64,000 nt of DNA from Actinernus sp. WN-2022 (lineage: Eukaryota > Cnidaria > Anthozoa > Actiniaria > Actinernidae). Position 1 is the first letter of the stretch. The number at the start of each line of letters is the position of its first letter. Below the pieces are notes generated by a model. The model was not told the origin of the DNA. It saw only the letters and a program-made list of their open reading frames with translations, and ran no database searches. The stretch is taken from NCBI GenBank assembly GCA_030867875.1, contig JAOWCC010001601.1, positions 248,001-312,000 of the forward strand, written 5' to 3'. Both the position numbers and the translations under genes were made by a program. Of the stretch, positions 38,802 to 52,700 are shown piece by piece.

Positions 38802-39380
38802 GTATTTTATGGGGGGAGGGGGGGGGGAGGGTGTTTTGAGTGGAGGGGTGTAGAATTTCGAACTTTTTCGTGAACAACCGATTTGCCTGAAGTTTGGCGT
38901 GACGATTTGCTTAGTGACAATGAGCATTTTCCGCTAGGTCTGACAAAAATCGGGGAAAAAATTTGCTTAGTGACAATGAGCGTTTTCCGCTAGGTCTGAC
39001 AAAAATCGGGGGGAAAAAGTTGAAAAGTGACTTTCTGGCTTTTAAAGACAACAGGTACACATTAACTTACTTATGTTACCTAAATGTCAATGTGGCGCCA
39101 TTTCTCGAGCTTTTAATGGATTTCGATGCACTATACGGCAATACAACGTTCTCTTCCTGTAGATTAAGATTAATCGATGGAAGTTTGCTGTATATTGAGT
39201 ACAAATACCAGAAAATGGCCTTTTTCTAACCAAACCCAAACCTCTAGCTCTCCAATAAAGAAATTATGGGATAGATCTAACACAACACAAGTAAATTATA
39301 GGCTAGAAAGGCCAGAAAAATCTTTAGCTGTCATTTGCCCTTTCAAGAAAACGGCAAAAAGACGAGTTCCTGATCTCTAG
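38802..39380 (+). repeat. Irregular 579-bp unit with an out-of-register junction
   Basis: The first part runs from 38802 to CGGGGAAAAA at 38951-38960 and is of the GAGCATT class. The sequence then jumps back to TTTGCTTAGTGACAATG (38962 on), now of the GAGCGTT class with G6A5. About 56 bp (38906-38961) are therefore present twice, in two class versions. From about 38960 the sequence matches 56157 on (offset 17194). This is a fusion of two different units with about 1 bp of shared sequence, not slippage within one unit. Confidence 0.92.
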
Positions 39381-42300
39381 GTATTTTATGGGGGGAGGGG
39401 GAGGGGAGGGTGTTTTGAGTGGAGGGGTGTAGAATTTCGAACTTTTTCGTGAACAACCGATTTGCCTGAAGTTTGGCGTGACGATTTGCTTAGTGACAAT
39501 GAGCATTTTCCGCTAGGTCTGACAAAAATCGGGGAAAAAAAGTTGAAAAGTGACTTTCTGGCTTTAAAGACAACAGGTACACATTAACTTACTTATGTTA
39601 CCTAAATGTCAATGTGGCGCCATTTCTCGAGCTTTTAATGGATTTCGATGCACTATACGGCAATACAACGTTCTCTTCCTGTAGATTAAGATTAATCGAT
39701 GGAAGTTTGCTGTATATTGAGTACAAATACCAGAAAATGGCCTTTTTCTAACCAAACCCAAACCTCTAGCTCTCCAATAAAGAAATTATGGGATACATCT
39801 AACACAACACAAGTAAATTATAGGCTAGAAAGGCCAGAAAAATCTTTAGCTGTCATTTGCCCTTTCAAGAAAACGGCAAAAAGACGAGTTCCTGATCTCT
39901 AGGTATTTTATGGGGGGAGGGGGGGGAGGGTGTTTTGAGTGGAGGGGTGTAGAATTTCGAACTTTTTCGTGAACAACCGATTTGCCTGAAGTTTGGCGTG
40001 ACGATTTGCTTAGTGACAATGAGCGTTTTCCGCTAGGTCTGACAAAAATCGGGGGGAAAAAGTTGAAAAGTGACTTTCTGGCTTTTAAAGACAACAGGTA
40101 CACATTAACTTACTTATGTTACCTAAATGTCAATGTGGCGCCATTTCTCGAGCTTTTAATGGATTTCGATGCACTATACGGCAATACAACGTTCTCTTCC
40201 TGTAGTTTAAGATTAATCGATGGAAGTTTGCTGTATATTGAGTACAAATACCAGAAAATGGCCTTTTTCTAACCAAACCCAAACCTCTAGCTCTCCAATA
40301 AAGAAATTATGGGATAGATCTAACACAACACAAGTAAATTATAGGCTAGAAAGGCCAGAAAAATCTTTAGCTGTCATTTGCCCTTTCAAGAAAACGGCAA
40401 AAAGACGAGTTCCTGATCTCTAGGTATTTTATGGGGGGAGGGTGTTTTGAGTGGAGGGGTGTAGAATTTCGAACTTCTTCGTGAACAACCGATTTGCCTG
40501 AAGTTTGGCGTGACGATTTGCTTAGTGACAATGAGCGTTTTCCGCTAGGTCTGACAAAAATCGGGGGGAAAAAGTTGAAAAGTGACTTTCTGGCTTTTAA
40601 AGACAACAGGTACACATTAACTTACTTATGTTACCTAAATGTCAATGTGGCGCCATTTCTCGAGCTTTTAATGGATTTCGATGCACTATACGGCAATACA
40701 ACGTTCTCTTCCTGTAGATTAAGATTAATCGATGGAAGTTTGCTGTATATTGAGTACAAATACCAGAAAATGGCCTTTTTCTAACCAAACCCAAACCTCT
40801 AGCTCTCCATAAAGAAATTATGGGATAGATCTAACACAACACAAGTAAATTATAGGCTAGAAAGGCCAGAAAAATCTTTAGCTGTCATTTGCCCTTTCAA
40901 GAAAACGGCAAAAAGACGAGTTCCTGATCTCTAGGTATTTTATGGGGGGAGGGGGGGGGGAGGGTGTTTTGAGTGGAGGGGTGTAGAATTTCGAACTTTT
41001 TCGTGAACAACCGATTTGCCTGAAGTTTGGCGTGACGATTTGCTTAGTGACAATGAGCATTTTCCGCTAGGTCTGACAAAAATCGGGGAAAAAAAGTTGA
41101 AAAGTGACTTTCTGGCTTTTAAAGACAACAGGTACACATTAACTTACTTATGTTACCTAAATGTCAATGTGGCGCCATTTCTCGAGCTTTTAATGGATTT
41201 CGATGCACTATACGGCAATACAACGTTCTCTTCCTGTAGATTAAGATTAATCGATGGAAGTTTGCTGTATATTGAGTACAAATACCAGAAAATGGCCTTT
41301 TTCTAACCAAACCCAAACCTCTAGCTCTCCAATAAAGAAATTATGGGATACATCTAACACAACACAAGTAAATTATAGGCTAGAAAGGCCAGAAAAATCT
41401 TTAGCTGTCATTTGCCCTTTCAAGAAAACGGCAAAAAGACGAGTTCCTGATCTCTAGGTATTTTATGGGGGGAGGGGGGGGGAGGGTGTTTTGAGTGGAG
41501 GGGTGTAGAATTTCGAACTTTTTCGTGAACAACCGATTTGCCTGAAGTTTGGCGTGACGATTTGCTTAGTGACAATGAGCGTTTTCCGCTAGGTCTGACA
41601 AAAATCGGGGGGAAAAAGTTGAAAAGTGACTTTCTGGCTTTTAAAGACAACAGGTACACATTAACTTACTTATGTTACCTAAATGTCAATGTGGCGCCAT
41701 TTCTCGAGCTTTTAATGGATTTCGATGCACTATACGGCAATACAACGTTCTCTTCCTGTAGTTTAAGATTAATCGATGGAAGTTTCCTGTATATTGAGTA
41801 CAAATACCAGAAAATGGCCTTTTTCTAACCAAACCCAAACCTCTAGCTCTCCAATAAAGAAATTATGGGATAGATCTAACACAACACAAGTAAATTATAG
41901 GCTAGAAAGGCCAGAAAAATCTTTAGCTGTCATTTGCCCTTTCAAGAAAACGGCAAAAAGACGAGTTCCTGATCTCTAGGTATTTTATGGGGGGAGGGGG
42001 GGGGGAGGGTGTTTTGAGTGGAGGGGTGTAGAATTTCGAACTTTTCGTGAACAACCGATTTGCCTGAAGTTTGGCGTGACGATTTGCTTAGTGACAATGA
42101 GCGTTTTCCGCTAGGTCTGACAAAAATCGGGGGGAAAAAGTTGAAAAGTGACTTTCTGGCTTTTAAAGACAACAGGTACACATTAACTTACTTATGTTAC
42201 CTAAATGTCAATGTGGCGCCATTTCTCGAGCTTTTAATGGATTTCGATGCACTATACGGCAATACAACGTTCTCTTCCTGTAGTTTAAGATTAATCGATG

Positions 42301-43545
42301 GAAGTTTCCTGTATATTGAGTACAAATACCAGAAAATGGCCTTTTTCTAACCAAACCCAAACCTCTAGCTCTCCAATAAAGAAATTATGGGATAGATCTA
42401 ACACAACACAAGTAAATTATAGGCTAGAAAGGCCAGAAAAATCTTTAGCTGTCATTTGCCCTTTCAAGAAAACGGCAAAAAGACGAGTTCCTGATCTCTA
42501 GGTATTTTATGGGGGGAGGGGGGGGGAGGGTGTTTTGAGTGGAGGGGTGTAGAATTTCGAACTTTTTCGTGAACAACCGATTTGCCTGAAGTTTGGCGTG
42601 ACGATTTGCTTAGTGACAATGAGCATTTGCCGCTAGGTCTGACAAAAATCGGGGAAAAAAAGTTGAAAAGTGACTTTCTGGCTTTTAAAGACAACATGTA
42701 CACATTAACTTACTTATGTTACCTAAATGTCAATGTGGCGCCATTTCTCGAGCTTTTAATGGATTTCGATGCACTATACGGCAATACAACGTTCTCTTCC
42801 TGTAGATTAACATTAATCGATGGAAGTTTCCTGTATATTGAGTACAAATACCAGAAAATGGCCTTTTTCTAACCAAACCCAAACCTCTAGCTCTCCAATA
42901 AAGAAATTATGGGATAGATCTAACACAACACAAGTAAATTATAGGCTAGAAAGGCCAGAAAAATCTTTAGCTGTCATTTGCCCTTTCAAGAAAACGGCAA
43001 AAAGACGAGTTCCTGATCTCTAGGTATTTTATGGGGGGAGGGGGGGGGAAGGTGTTTTGAGTGGAGGGGTGTAGAATTTCGAACTTTTTCATGAACAACC
43101 GATTTGTCTGAAGTTTGGCGTGACGATTTGCTTAGTGACAATGAGCGTTTTCCGCTAGGTCTGACAAAAATCGGGGGGAAAATGTTGAAAAGTGACTTTC
43201 TGGCTTTTAAAGACAACAGGTACACATTAACTTACTTATGTTACCTAAATGTCAATGTGGCGCCATTTCTCGAGCTTTTAATGGATTTCGATGCACTATA
43301 CGGCAATACAACGTTCTCTTCCTGTAGATTAAGATTAATCGATGGAAGTTTCCTGTATATTGAGTACAAATACCAGAAAATGGCCTTTTTCTAACCAAAC
43401 CCAAACCTCTAGCTCTCCAATAAAGTATTTATGGGATAGATCTAACACAACACAAGTAAATTATAGGCTAGAAAGGCCAGAAAAATCTTTAGCTGTCATT
43501 TGCCCTTTCAAGAAATCGGCAAAAAGACGAGTTCCTCATCTCTAG
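39381..43545 (+). repeat. Long-range segmental copy 1, left part (units 76-83)
   Basis: Unit ends are 39902, 40423, 40934, 41457, 41979, 42501, 43023 and 43545. They match units 109-116 (56575-60742) one for one at offset about 17195. Shared rare markers include GGGATACATC (units 76 and 79), the minimal-G-tract unit 78, GCATTTGCCGC with AACATGTAC (unit 82), and AAAGTATTTATGGG with GAAATCGGC and CCTCAT (unit 83). One-base deletions private to this copy are GGCTTTAAAG (39561), CTCCATAAAG (about 40809) and GAACTTTTCG (42039). Confidence 0.92.
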
Positions 43546-46500
43546 GTATTTTATGGGGGGAGGGGGGGGGGGGAGGGTGTTTTGAGTGGAGGGGTGTAGA
43601 ATTTCGAACTTTTTCGTGAACAACCGATTTGCCTGAAGTTTGGCGTGACGATTTGCTTAGTGACAATGAGCATTTTCCGCTAGGTCTGACAAAAATCGGG
43701 GAAAAAAAGTTGACAAGTGACTTTCTGGCTTTTAAAGACAACAGGTACACATTAACTTACTTATGTTACCTAAATGTCAATGTGGCGCCATTTCTCGAGC
43801 TTTTAATGGATTTCGATGCACTATACGGCAATACAACGTTCTCTTCCTGTAGATTAACATTAATCGATGGAAGTTTGCTGTATATTGAGTACAAATACCA
43901 GAAAATGGCCTTTTTCTAACCAAACCCAAACCTCTAGCTCTCCAATAAAGAAATTATGGGATAGATCTAACACAACACAAGCAAATTATAGGCTAGAAAG
44001 GCCAGAAAAATCTTTAGCTGTCAGTTGCCCTTTCAAGAAAACGGCAAAAAGACGAGTTCCTGATCTCTAGGTATTTTATGGGGGGAGAGGGGGGGAGGGT
44101 GTTTTGAGTGGAGGGGTGTAGAATTTCGAACTTTTTCGTGAACAACCGATTTGCCTGAAGTTTGGCGTGACGATTTGCTTAGTGACAATGTGCATTTTCC
44201 GCTAGGTCTGACAAAAATCGGGGAAAAAAAGTTGAAAAGTGATTTTCTGGCTTTTAAAGACAACAGGTACACATTAACTTACTTATGTTACCTAAATGTC
44301 AATGTGGCGCCATTTCTCGAGCTTTTAATGGATTTCGATGCACTATACGGCAATACAACGTTCTCTTCCTGTAGATTAACATTAATCGATGGAAGTTTCC
44401 TGTATATTGAGTACAAATACCAGAAAATGGCCTTTTTCTAACCAAACCCAAACCTCTAGCTCTCCAATAAAGAAATTATGGGATAGATCTAACACAACAC
44501 AAGTAAATTATAGGCTAGAAAGGCCAGAAAAATCTTTAGCTGTCATTTGCCCTTTCAAGAAAACGGCAAAAAGACGAGTTCCTGATCTCTAGGTATTTTA
44601 TGGGGGGAGGGGGTGGGAGGGTGTTTTGAGTGGAGGGGTGTAGAATTTCGAACTTTTTCGTGAACAACCGATTTGCCTGAAGTTTGGCGTGACGATTTGC
44701 TTAGTGACAATGAGCATTTTCCGCTAGGTCTGACAAAAATCGGGGGGAAAAAGTTGAAAAGTGACTTTCTGGCTTTTAAAGACAACATGTACACATTAAC
44801 TTACTTATGTTACCTAAATGTCAATGTGGCGCCATTTCTCGAGCTTTTAATGGATTTCGATGCACTATACGGCAATACAACGTTCTCTTCCTGTAGATTA
44901 ACATTAATCGATGGAAGTTTCCTGTATATTGAGTACAAATACCAGAAAATGGCCTTTTTCTAACCAAACCCAAACCTCTAGCTCTCCAATAAAGAAATTA
45001 TGGGATAGATCTAACACAACACAAGTAAATTATAGGCTAGAAAGGCCAGAAAAATCTTTAGCTGTCATTTGCCCTTTCAAGAAAACGGCAAAAAGACGAG
45101 TTCCTCATCTCTAGGTATTTTATGGGGGGAGGGGGGGAGGGTGTTTTGAGTGGAGGGGTGTAGAATTTCGAACTTTTTCGTGAACAACCGATTTGCCTGA
45201 AGTTTGGCGTGACGATTTGCTTAGTGACAATGAGCATTTTCCGCTAGGTCTGACAAAAATCGGGGAAAAAAAGTTGACAAGTGACTTTCTGGCTTTTAAA
45301 GACAACAGGTACACATTAACTTACTTATGTTACCTAAATGTCAATGTGGCGCCATTTCTCGAGCTTTTAATGGATTTCGATGCACTATACGGCAATACAA
45401 CGTTCTCTTCCTGTAGATTAACATTAATCGATGGAAGTTTGCTGTATATTGAGTACAAATACCAGAAAATGGCCTTTTTCTAACCAAACCCAAACCTCTA
45501 GCTCTCCAATAAAGAAATTATGGGATAGATCTAACACAACACAAGCAAATTATAGGCTAGAAAGGCCAGAAAAATCTTTAGCTGTCAGTTGCCCTTTCAA
45601 GAAAACGGCAAAAAGACGAGTTCCTGATCTCTAGGTATTTTATGGGGGGAGAGGGGGGGAGGGTGTTTTGAGTGGAGGGGTGTAGAATTTCGAACTTTTT
45701 CGTGAACAACCGATTTGCCTGAAGTTTGGCGTGACGATTTGCTTAGTGACAATGTGCATTTTCCGCTAGGTCTGACAAAAATCGGGGAAAAAAAGTTGAA
45801 AAGTGATTTTCTGGCTTTTAAAGACAACAGGTACACATTAACTTACTTATGTTACCTAAATGTCAATGTGGCGCCATTTCTCGAGCTTTTAATGGATTTC
45901 GATGCACTATACGGCAATACAACGTTCTCTTCCTGTAGATTAACATTAATCGATGGAAGTTTCCTGTATATTGAGTACAAATACCAGAAAATGGCCTTTT
46001 TCTAACCAAACCCAAACCTCTAGCTCTCCAATAAAGAAATTATGGGATAGATCTAACACAACACAAGTAAATTATAGGCTAGAAAGGCCAGAAAAATCTT
46101 TAGCTGTCATTTGCCCTTTCAAGAAAACGGCAAAAAGACGAGTTCCTGATCTCTAGGTATTTTATGGGGGGAGGGGGGGGGAGGGTGTTTTGAGTGGAGG
46201 GGTGTAGAATTTCGAACTTTTTCGTGAACAACCGATTTGCCTGAAGTTTGGCGTGACGATTTGCTTAGTGACAATGAGCATTTTCCGCTAGGTCTGACAA
46301 AAATCGGGGGGAAAAAGTTGAAAAGTGACTTTCTGGCTTTTAAAGACAACATGTACACATTAACTTACTTATGTTACCTAAATGTCAATGTGGCGCCATT
46401 TCTCGAGCTTTTAATGGATTTCGATGCACTATACGGCAATACAACGTTCTCTTCCTGTAGATTAACATTAATCGATGGAAGTTTCCTGTATATTGAGTAC

Positions 46501-46678
46501 AAATACCAGAAAATGGCCTTTTTCTAACCAAACCCAAACCTCTAGCTCTCCAATAAAGAAATTATGGGATAGATCTAACACAACACAAGTAAATTATAGG
46601 CTAGAAAGGCCAGAAAAATCTTTAGCTGTCATTTGCCCTTTCAAGAAAACGGCAAAAAGACGAGTTCCTGATCTCTAG
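43546..46678 (+). repeat. Tandem duplicated trimer (units 84-86 and 87-89, offset 1564)
   Basis: Unit ends are 44070, 44592, 45114, 45634, 46156 and 46678. Each trimer has three classes. The first has TTGACAAGTGAC, ATTAACATT, GCAAATT and GTCAGTTGCC. The second has a GGGGGGAGAGG tract, GTGCATT and AAGTGATTTTC. The third has AACATGTAC. Equivalent points lie 1564 bp apart (43629/45193, 44151/45715, 44673/46237). Units 84-86 also match 60743-62310. Confidence 0.93.
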
Positions 46679-49600
46679 GTATTTTATGGGGGGAGGGGGG
46701 GAGGGTGTTTTGAGTGGAGGGGTGTAGAATTTCGAACTTTTTCATGAACAACCGATTTGTCTGAAGTTTGGCGTGACGATTTGCTTAGTGACAATGAGCA
46801 TTTTCCGCTAGGTCTGACAAAAATCGGGGAAAAAAAGTTGAAAAGTGACTTTCTGGCTTTTAAAGACAACAGGTACACATTAACTTACTTATGTTACCTA
46901 AATGTCAATGTGGCGCCATTTCTCGAGCTTTTAATGGATTTCGATGCACTATACGGCAATACAACGTTCTATTCCTGTAGATTAAGATTAATCGATGGAA
47001 GTTTGCTGTATATTGAGTACAAATACCAGAAAATGGCCTTTTTCTAACCAAACCCAAACCTCTAGCTCTCCAATAAAGAAATTATGGGATAGATCTAACA
47101 CAACACAAGTAAATTATAGGCTAGAAAGGCCAGAAAAATCTTTAGCTGTCATTTGCCCTTTCAAGAAAACGGCAAAAAGACGAGTTCCTGATCTCTAGGT
47201 ATTTTATGGGGGGAGGGTGTTTTGAGTGGAGGGGTGTAGAATTTCGAACTTCTTCGTGAACAACCGATTTGCCTGAAGTTTGGCGTGACGATTTGCTTAG
47301 TGACAATGAGCGTTTTCCGCTAGGTCTGACAAAAATCGGGGGGAAAAAGTTGAAAAGTGACTTTCTGGCTTTTAAAGACAACAGGTACACATTAACTTAC
47401 TTATGTTACCTAAATGTCAATGTGGCGCCATTTCTCGAGCTTTTAATGGATTTCGATGCACTATACGGCAATACAACGTTCTCTTCCTGTAGATTAAGAT
47501 TAATCGATGGAAGTTTGCTGTATATTGAGTACAAATACCAGAAAATGGCCTTTTTCTAACCAAACCCAAACCTCTAGCTCTCCAATAAAGAAATTATGGG
47601 ATAGATCTAACACAACACAAGTAAATTATAGGCTAGAAAGGCCAGAAAAATCTTTAGCTGTCATTTGCCCTTTCAAGAAAACGGCAAAAAGACGAGTTCC
47701 TGATCTCTAGGTATTTTATGGGGGGAGGGGGGGGGGAGGGTGTTTTGAGTGGAGGGGTGTAGAATTTCGAACTTTTTCGTGAACAACCGATTTGCCTGAA
47801 GTTTGGCGTGACGATTTGCTTAGTGACAATGAGCATTTTCCGCTAGGTCTGACAAAAATCGGGGAAAAAAAGTTGAAAAGTGACTTTCTGGCTTTTAAAG
47901 ACAACAGGTACACATTAACTTACTTATGTTACCTAAATGTCAATGTGGCGCCATTTCTCGAGCTTTTAATGGATTTCGATGCACTATACGGCAATACAAC
48001 GTTCTCTTCCTGTAGATTAAGATTAATCGATGGAAGTTTGCTGTATATTGAGTACAAATACCAGAAAATGGCCTTTTTCTAACCAAACCCAAACCTCTAG
48101 CTCTCCAATAAAGAAATTATGGGATACATCTAACACAACACAAGTAAATTATAGGCTAGAAAGGCCAGAAAAATCTTTAGCTGTCATTTGCCCTTTCAAG
48201 AAAACGGCAAAAAGACGAGTTCCTGATCTCTAGGTATTTTATGGGGGGAGGGGGGAGGGTGTTTTGAGTGGAGGGGTGTAGAATTTCGAACTTTTTCGTG
48301 AACAACCGATTTGCCTGAAGTTTGGCGTGACGATTTGCTTAGTGACAATGAGCATTTTCCGCTAGGTCTGACAAAAATCGGGGGGAAAAAGTTGAAAAGT
48401 GACTTTCTGGCTTTTAAAGACAACATGTACACATTAACTTACTTATGTTACCTAAATGTCAATGTGGCGCCATTTCTCGAGCTTTTAATGGATTTCGATG
48501 CACTATACGGCAATACAACGTTCTCTTCCTGTAGATTAACATTAATCGATGGAAGTTTCCTGTATATTGAGTACAAATACCAGAAAATGGCCTTTTTCTA
48601 ACCAAACCCAAACCTCTAGCTCTCCAATAAAGAAATTATGGGATAGATCTAACACAACACAAGTAAATTATAGGCTAGAAAGGCCAGAAAAATCTTTAGC
48701 TGTCATTTGCCCTTTCAAGAAAACGGCAAAAAGACGAGTTCCTGATCTCTAGGTATTTTATGGGGGGAGGGGGGGAGGGTGTTTTGAGTGGAGGGGTGTA
48801 GAATTTCGAACTTTTTCATGAACAACCGATTTGTCTGAAGTTTGGCGTGACGATTTGCTTAGTGACAATGAGCATTTTCCGCTAGGTCTGACAAAAATCG
48901 GGGAAAAAAAGTTGAAAAGTGACTTTCTGGCTTTTAAAGACAACAGGTACACATTAACTTACTTATGTTACCTAAATGTCAATGTGGCGCCATTTCTCGA
49001 GCTTTTAATGGATTTCGATGCACTATACGGCAATACAACGTTCTATTCCTGTAGATTAAGATTAATCGATGGAAGTTTGCTGTATATTGAGTACAAATAC
49101 CAGAAAATGGCCTTTTTCTAACCAAACCCAAACCTCTAGCTCTCCAATAAAGAAATTATGGGATAGATCTAACACAACACAAGTAAATTATAGGCTAGAA
49201 AGGCCAGAAAAATCTTTAGCTGTCATTTGCCCTTTCAAGAAAACGGCAAAAAGACGAGTTCCTGATCTCTAGGTATTTTATGGGGGGAGGGTGTTTTGAG
49301 TGGAGGGGTGTAGAATTTCGAACTTCTTCGTGAACAACCGATTTGCCTGAAGTTTGGCGTGACGATTTGCTTAGTGACAATGAGCGTTTTCCGCTAGGTC
49401 TGACAAAAATCGGGGGGAAAAAGTTGAAAAGTGACTTTCTGGCTTTTAAAGACAACAGGTACACATTAACTTACTTATGTTACCTAAATGTCAATGTGGC
49501 GCCATTTCTCGAGCTTTTAATGGATTTCGATGCACTATACGGCAATACAACGTTCTCTTCCTGTAGATTAAGATTAATCGATGGAAGTTTGCTGTATATT

Positions 49601-49784
49601 GAGTACAAATACCAGAAAATGGCCTTTTTCTAACCAAACCCAAACCTCTAGCTCTCCAATAAAGAAATTATGGGATAGATCTAACACAACACAAGTAAAT
49701 TATAGGCTAGAAAGGCCAGAAAAATCTTTAGCTGTCATTTGCCCTTGCAAGAAAACGGCAAAAAGACGAGTTTCTGATCTCTAG
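46679..49784 (+). repeat. Tandem tetramer-type duplication (units 90-95, offset 2074)
   Basis: Unit ends are 47198, 47710, 48233, 48752, 49272 and 49784. The run from unit 89 (AACATGTAC), through 90 (TTTCATG, TTTGTCTG, GTTCTATTCC) to 91 (512 bp, minimal tract) recurs as units 93, 94 and 95 at offset 2074. Unit 92 has GGGATACATC. Unit 95 starts as the 512-bp class but ends with CCTTGC and GAGTTTCTGATC, the tail of unit 35. The switch is between about 49713 and 49747. Confidence 0.92.
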
Positions 49785-52700
49785 GTATTTTATGGGGGGA
49801 GGGGGAGGGTGTTTTGAGTGGAGGGGTGTAGAATTTCGAACTTTTTCGTGAACAACCGATTTGCCTGAAGTTTGGCGTGACGATTTGCTTAGTGACAATG
49901 AGCATTTTCCGCTAGGTCTGACAAAAATCGGGGAAAAAAATTGAAAAGTGACTTTCTGGCTTTTAAAGACAACAGGTACACATTAACTTACTTATCTTAC
50001 CTAAATGTCAATGTGGCGCCATTTCTCGAGCTTTTAATGGATTTCGATGCACTATACGGCAATACAACGTTCTCTTCCTGTAGATTAAGATTAATCGATG
50101 GAAGTTTGCTGTATATTGAGTACAAATACCAGAAAATGGCCTTTTTCTAACCAAACCCAAACCTCTAGCTCTCCAATAAAGAAATTATGGGATAGATCTA
50201 ACACAACACAAGTAAATTATAGGCTAGAAAGGCCAGAAAAATCTTTAGCTGTCATTTGCCCTTTCAAGAAAACGGCAAAAAGACGAGTTCCTGATCTCTA
50301 GGTATTTTATGGGGGGAGGGGGGGGGGGGAGGGTGTTTTGAGTGGAGGGGTGTAGAATTTCGAACTTTTTCGTGAACAACCGATTTGCCTGAAGTTTGGC
50401 GTGACGATTTGCTTAGTGACAATGAGCGTTTTCCGCTAGGTCTGACAAAAATCGGGGGGGAAAAGTTGAAAAGTGACTTTCTGGCTTTTAAAGACAACAG
50501 GTACACATTAACTTACTTATGTTACCTAAATGTCAATGTGGCGCCATTTCTCGAGCTTTTAATGGATTTCGATGCACTATACGGCAATACAACGTTCTCT
50601 TCCTGTAGTTTAAGATTAATCGATGGAAGTTTGCTGTATATTGAGTACAAATACCAGAAAATGGCCTTTTTCTAACCAAACCCAAACCTCTAGCTCTCCA
50701 ATAAAGAAATTATGGGATAGATCTAACACAACACAAGTAAATTATAGGCTAGAAAGGCCAGAAAAATATTTAGCTTTCATTTGCCCTTTCAAGAAAACGG
50801 CAAAAAGACGAGTTCCTGATCTCTAGGTATTTTATGGGGGGAGGGGAGGGGGGGAGGGTGTTTTGAGTGGAGAGGTGTAGAATTTCGAACTTTTTTCGTG
50901 AACAACCGATTTGCCTGAAGTTTGGCGTGACGATTTGCTTAGTGACAATGAGCATTTTCCGCTAGGTCTGACAAAAATCGGGGGGAAAAAGTTGAAAAGT
51001 GACTTTCTGGCTTTTAAAGACAACAGGTACACATTAACTTACTTATGTTACCTAAATGTCAATGTGGCGCCATTTCTCGAGCTTTTAATGGATTTCGATG
51101 CACTATACGGCAATACAACGTTCTCTTCCTGTAGATTAACATTAATCGATGGAAGTTTACTGTATATTGAGTACAAATACCAGAAAATGGCCTTTTTCTA
51201 ACCAAACCCAAACCTCTAGCTCTCCAATAAAGAAATTATGGGATAGATCTAACACAACACAAGTAAATTATAGGCTAGAAAGGCCAGAAAAATCTTTAGC
51301 TGTCATTTGCCCTTTCAAGAAAACGGCAAAAAGACGAGTTCCTGATCTCTAGGTATTTTATGGGGGGAGGGGGGGGGGGAGGGTGTTTTGAGTGGAGGGG
51401 TGTAGAATTTCGAACTTTTTCGTGAACAACCGATTTGCCTGAAGTTTGGCGTGACGATTTGCTTAGTGACAATGAGCATTTTCCGCTAGGTCTGACAAAA
51501 ATCGGGGAAAAAAAGTTGAAAAGTGACTTTCTGGCTTTTAAAGACAACAGGTACACATTAACTTACTTATGTTACCTAAATATCAATGTGGCGCCATTTC
51601 TCGAGCTTTTAATGGATTTCGATGCACTATACGGCAATACAACGTTCTCTTCCTGTAGTTTAAGATTAATCGATGGAAGTTTCCTGTATATTGAGTACAA
51701 ATACCAGAAAATGGCCTTTTTCTAACCAAACCCAAACCTCTAGCTCTCCATTAAATAAATTATGGGATAGATCTAACACAACACAAGTAAATTATAGGCT
51801 AGAAAGGCCAGAAAAATCTTTAGCTGTCATTTGCCCTTTCAAGAAAACGGCAAAAAGACGAGTTCCTGATCTCTAGGTATTTTATGGGGGGAGGGGAGGG
51901 GGGGGGGAGGGTGTTTTGAGTGGAGAGGTGTAGAATTTCGAACTTTTTTCGTGAACAACCGATTTGCCTGAAGTTTGGCGTGACGATTTGCTTAGTGACA
52001 ATGAGCATTTTCCGCTAGGTCTGACAAAAATCGGGGAAAAAAAGTTGAAAAGTGACTTTCTGGCTTTTAAAGACAACAGGTACACATTAACTTACTTATG
52101 TTACCTAAATGTCAATGTGGCGCCATTTCTCGAACTTTTAATGGATTTCGATGCACTATACGGCAATACAACGTTCTCTTCCTGTAGATTAAGATTAATC
52201 GATGGAAGTTTACTGTATATTGAGTACAAATACCAGAAAATGGCCTTTTTCTAACCAAACCCAAACCTCTAGCTCTCCAATAAAGAAATTATGGGAAAGA
52301 TCTAACACAACACAAGTAAATTATAAGCTAAAAATGCCAGAAAAATCTTTAGCTGTCATTTGCCCTTGCAAGAAAACGGCAAAAAGACGAGTTCCTGATC
52401 TCTAGGTATTTTATGGGGGGAGGGGGGAGGGTGTTTTGAGTGGAGGGGTGTAGAATTTCGAACTTTTTCGTGAACAACCGATTTGCCTGAAGTTTGGCGT
52501 GACGATTTGCTTAGTGACAATGAGCATTTTCCGCTAGGTCTGACAAAAATCGGGAAAAAAAATTGAAAAGTGACTTTCTGGCTTTTAAAGACAACAGGTA
52601 CACATTAACTTACTTATCTTACCTAAATGTCAATGTGGCGCCATTTCTCGAGCTTTTAATGGATTTCGATGCACTATACGGCAATACAACGTTCTCTTCC

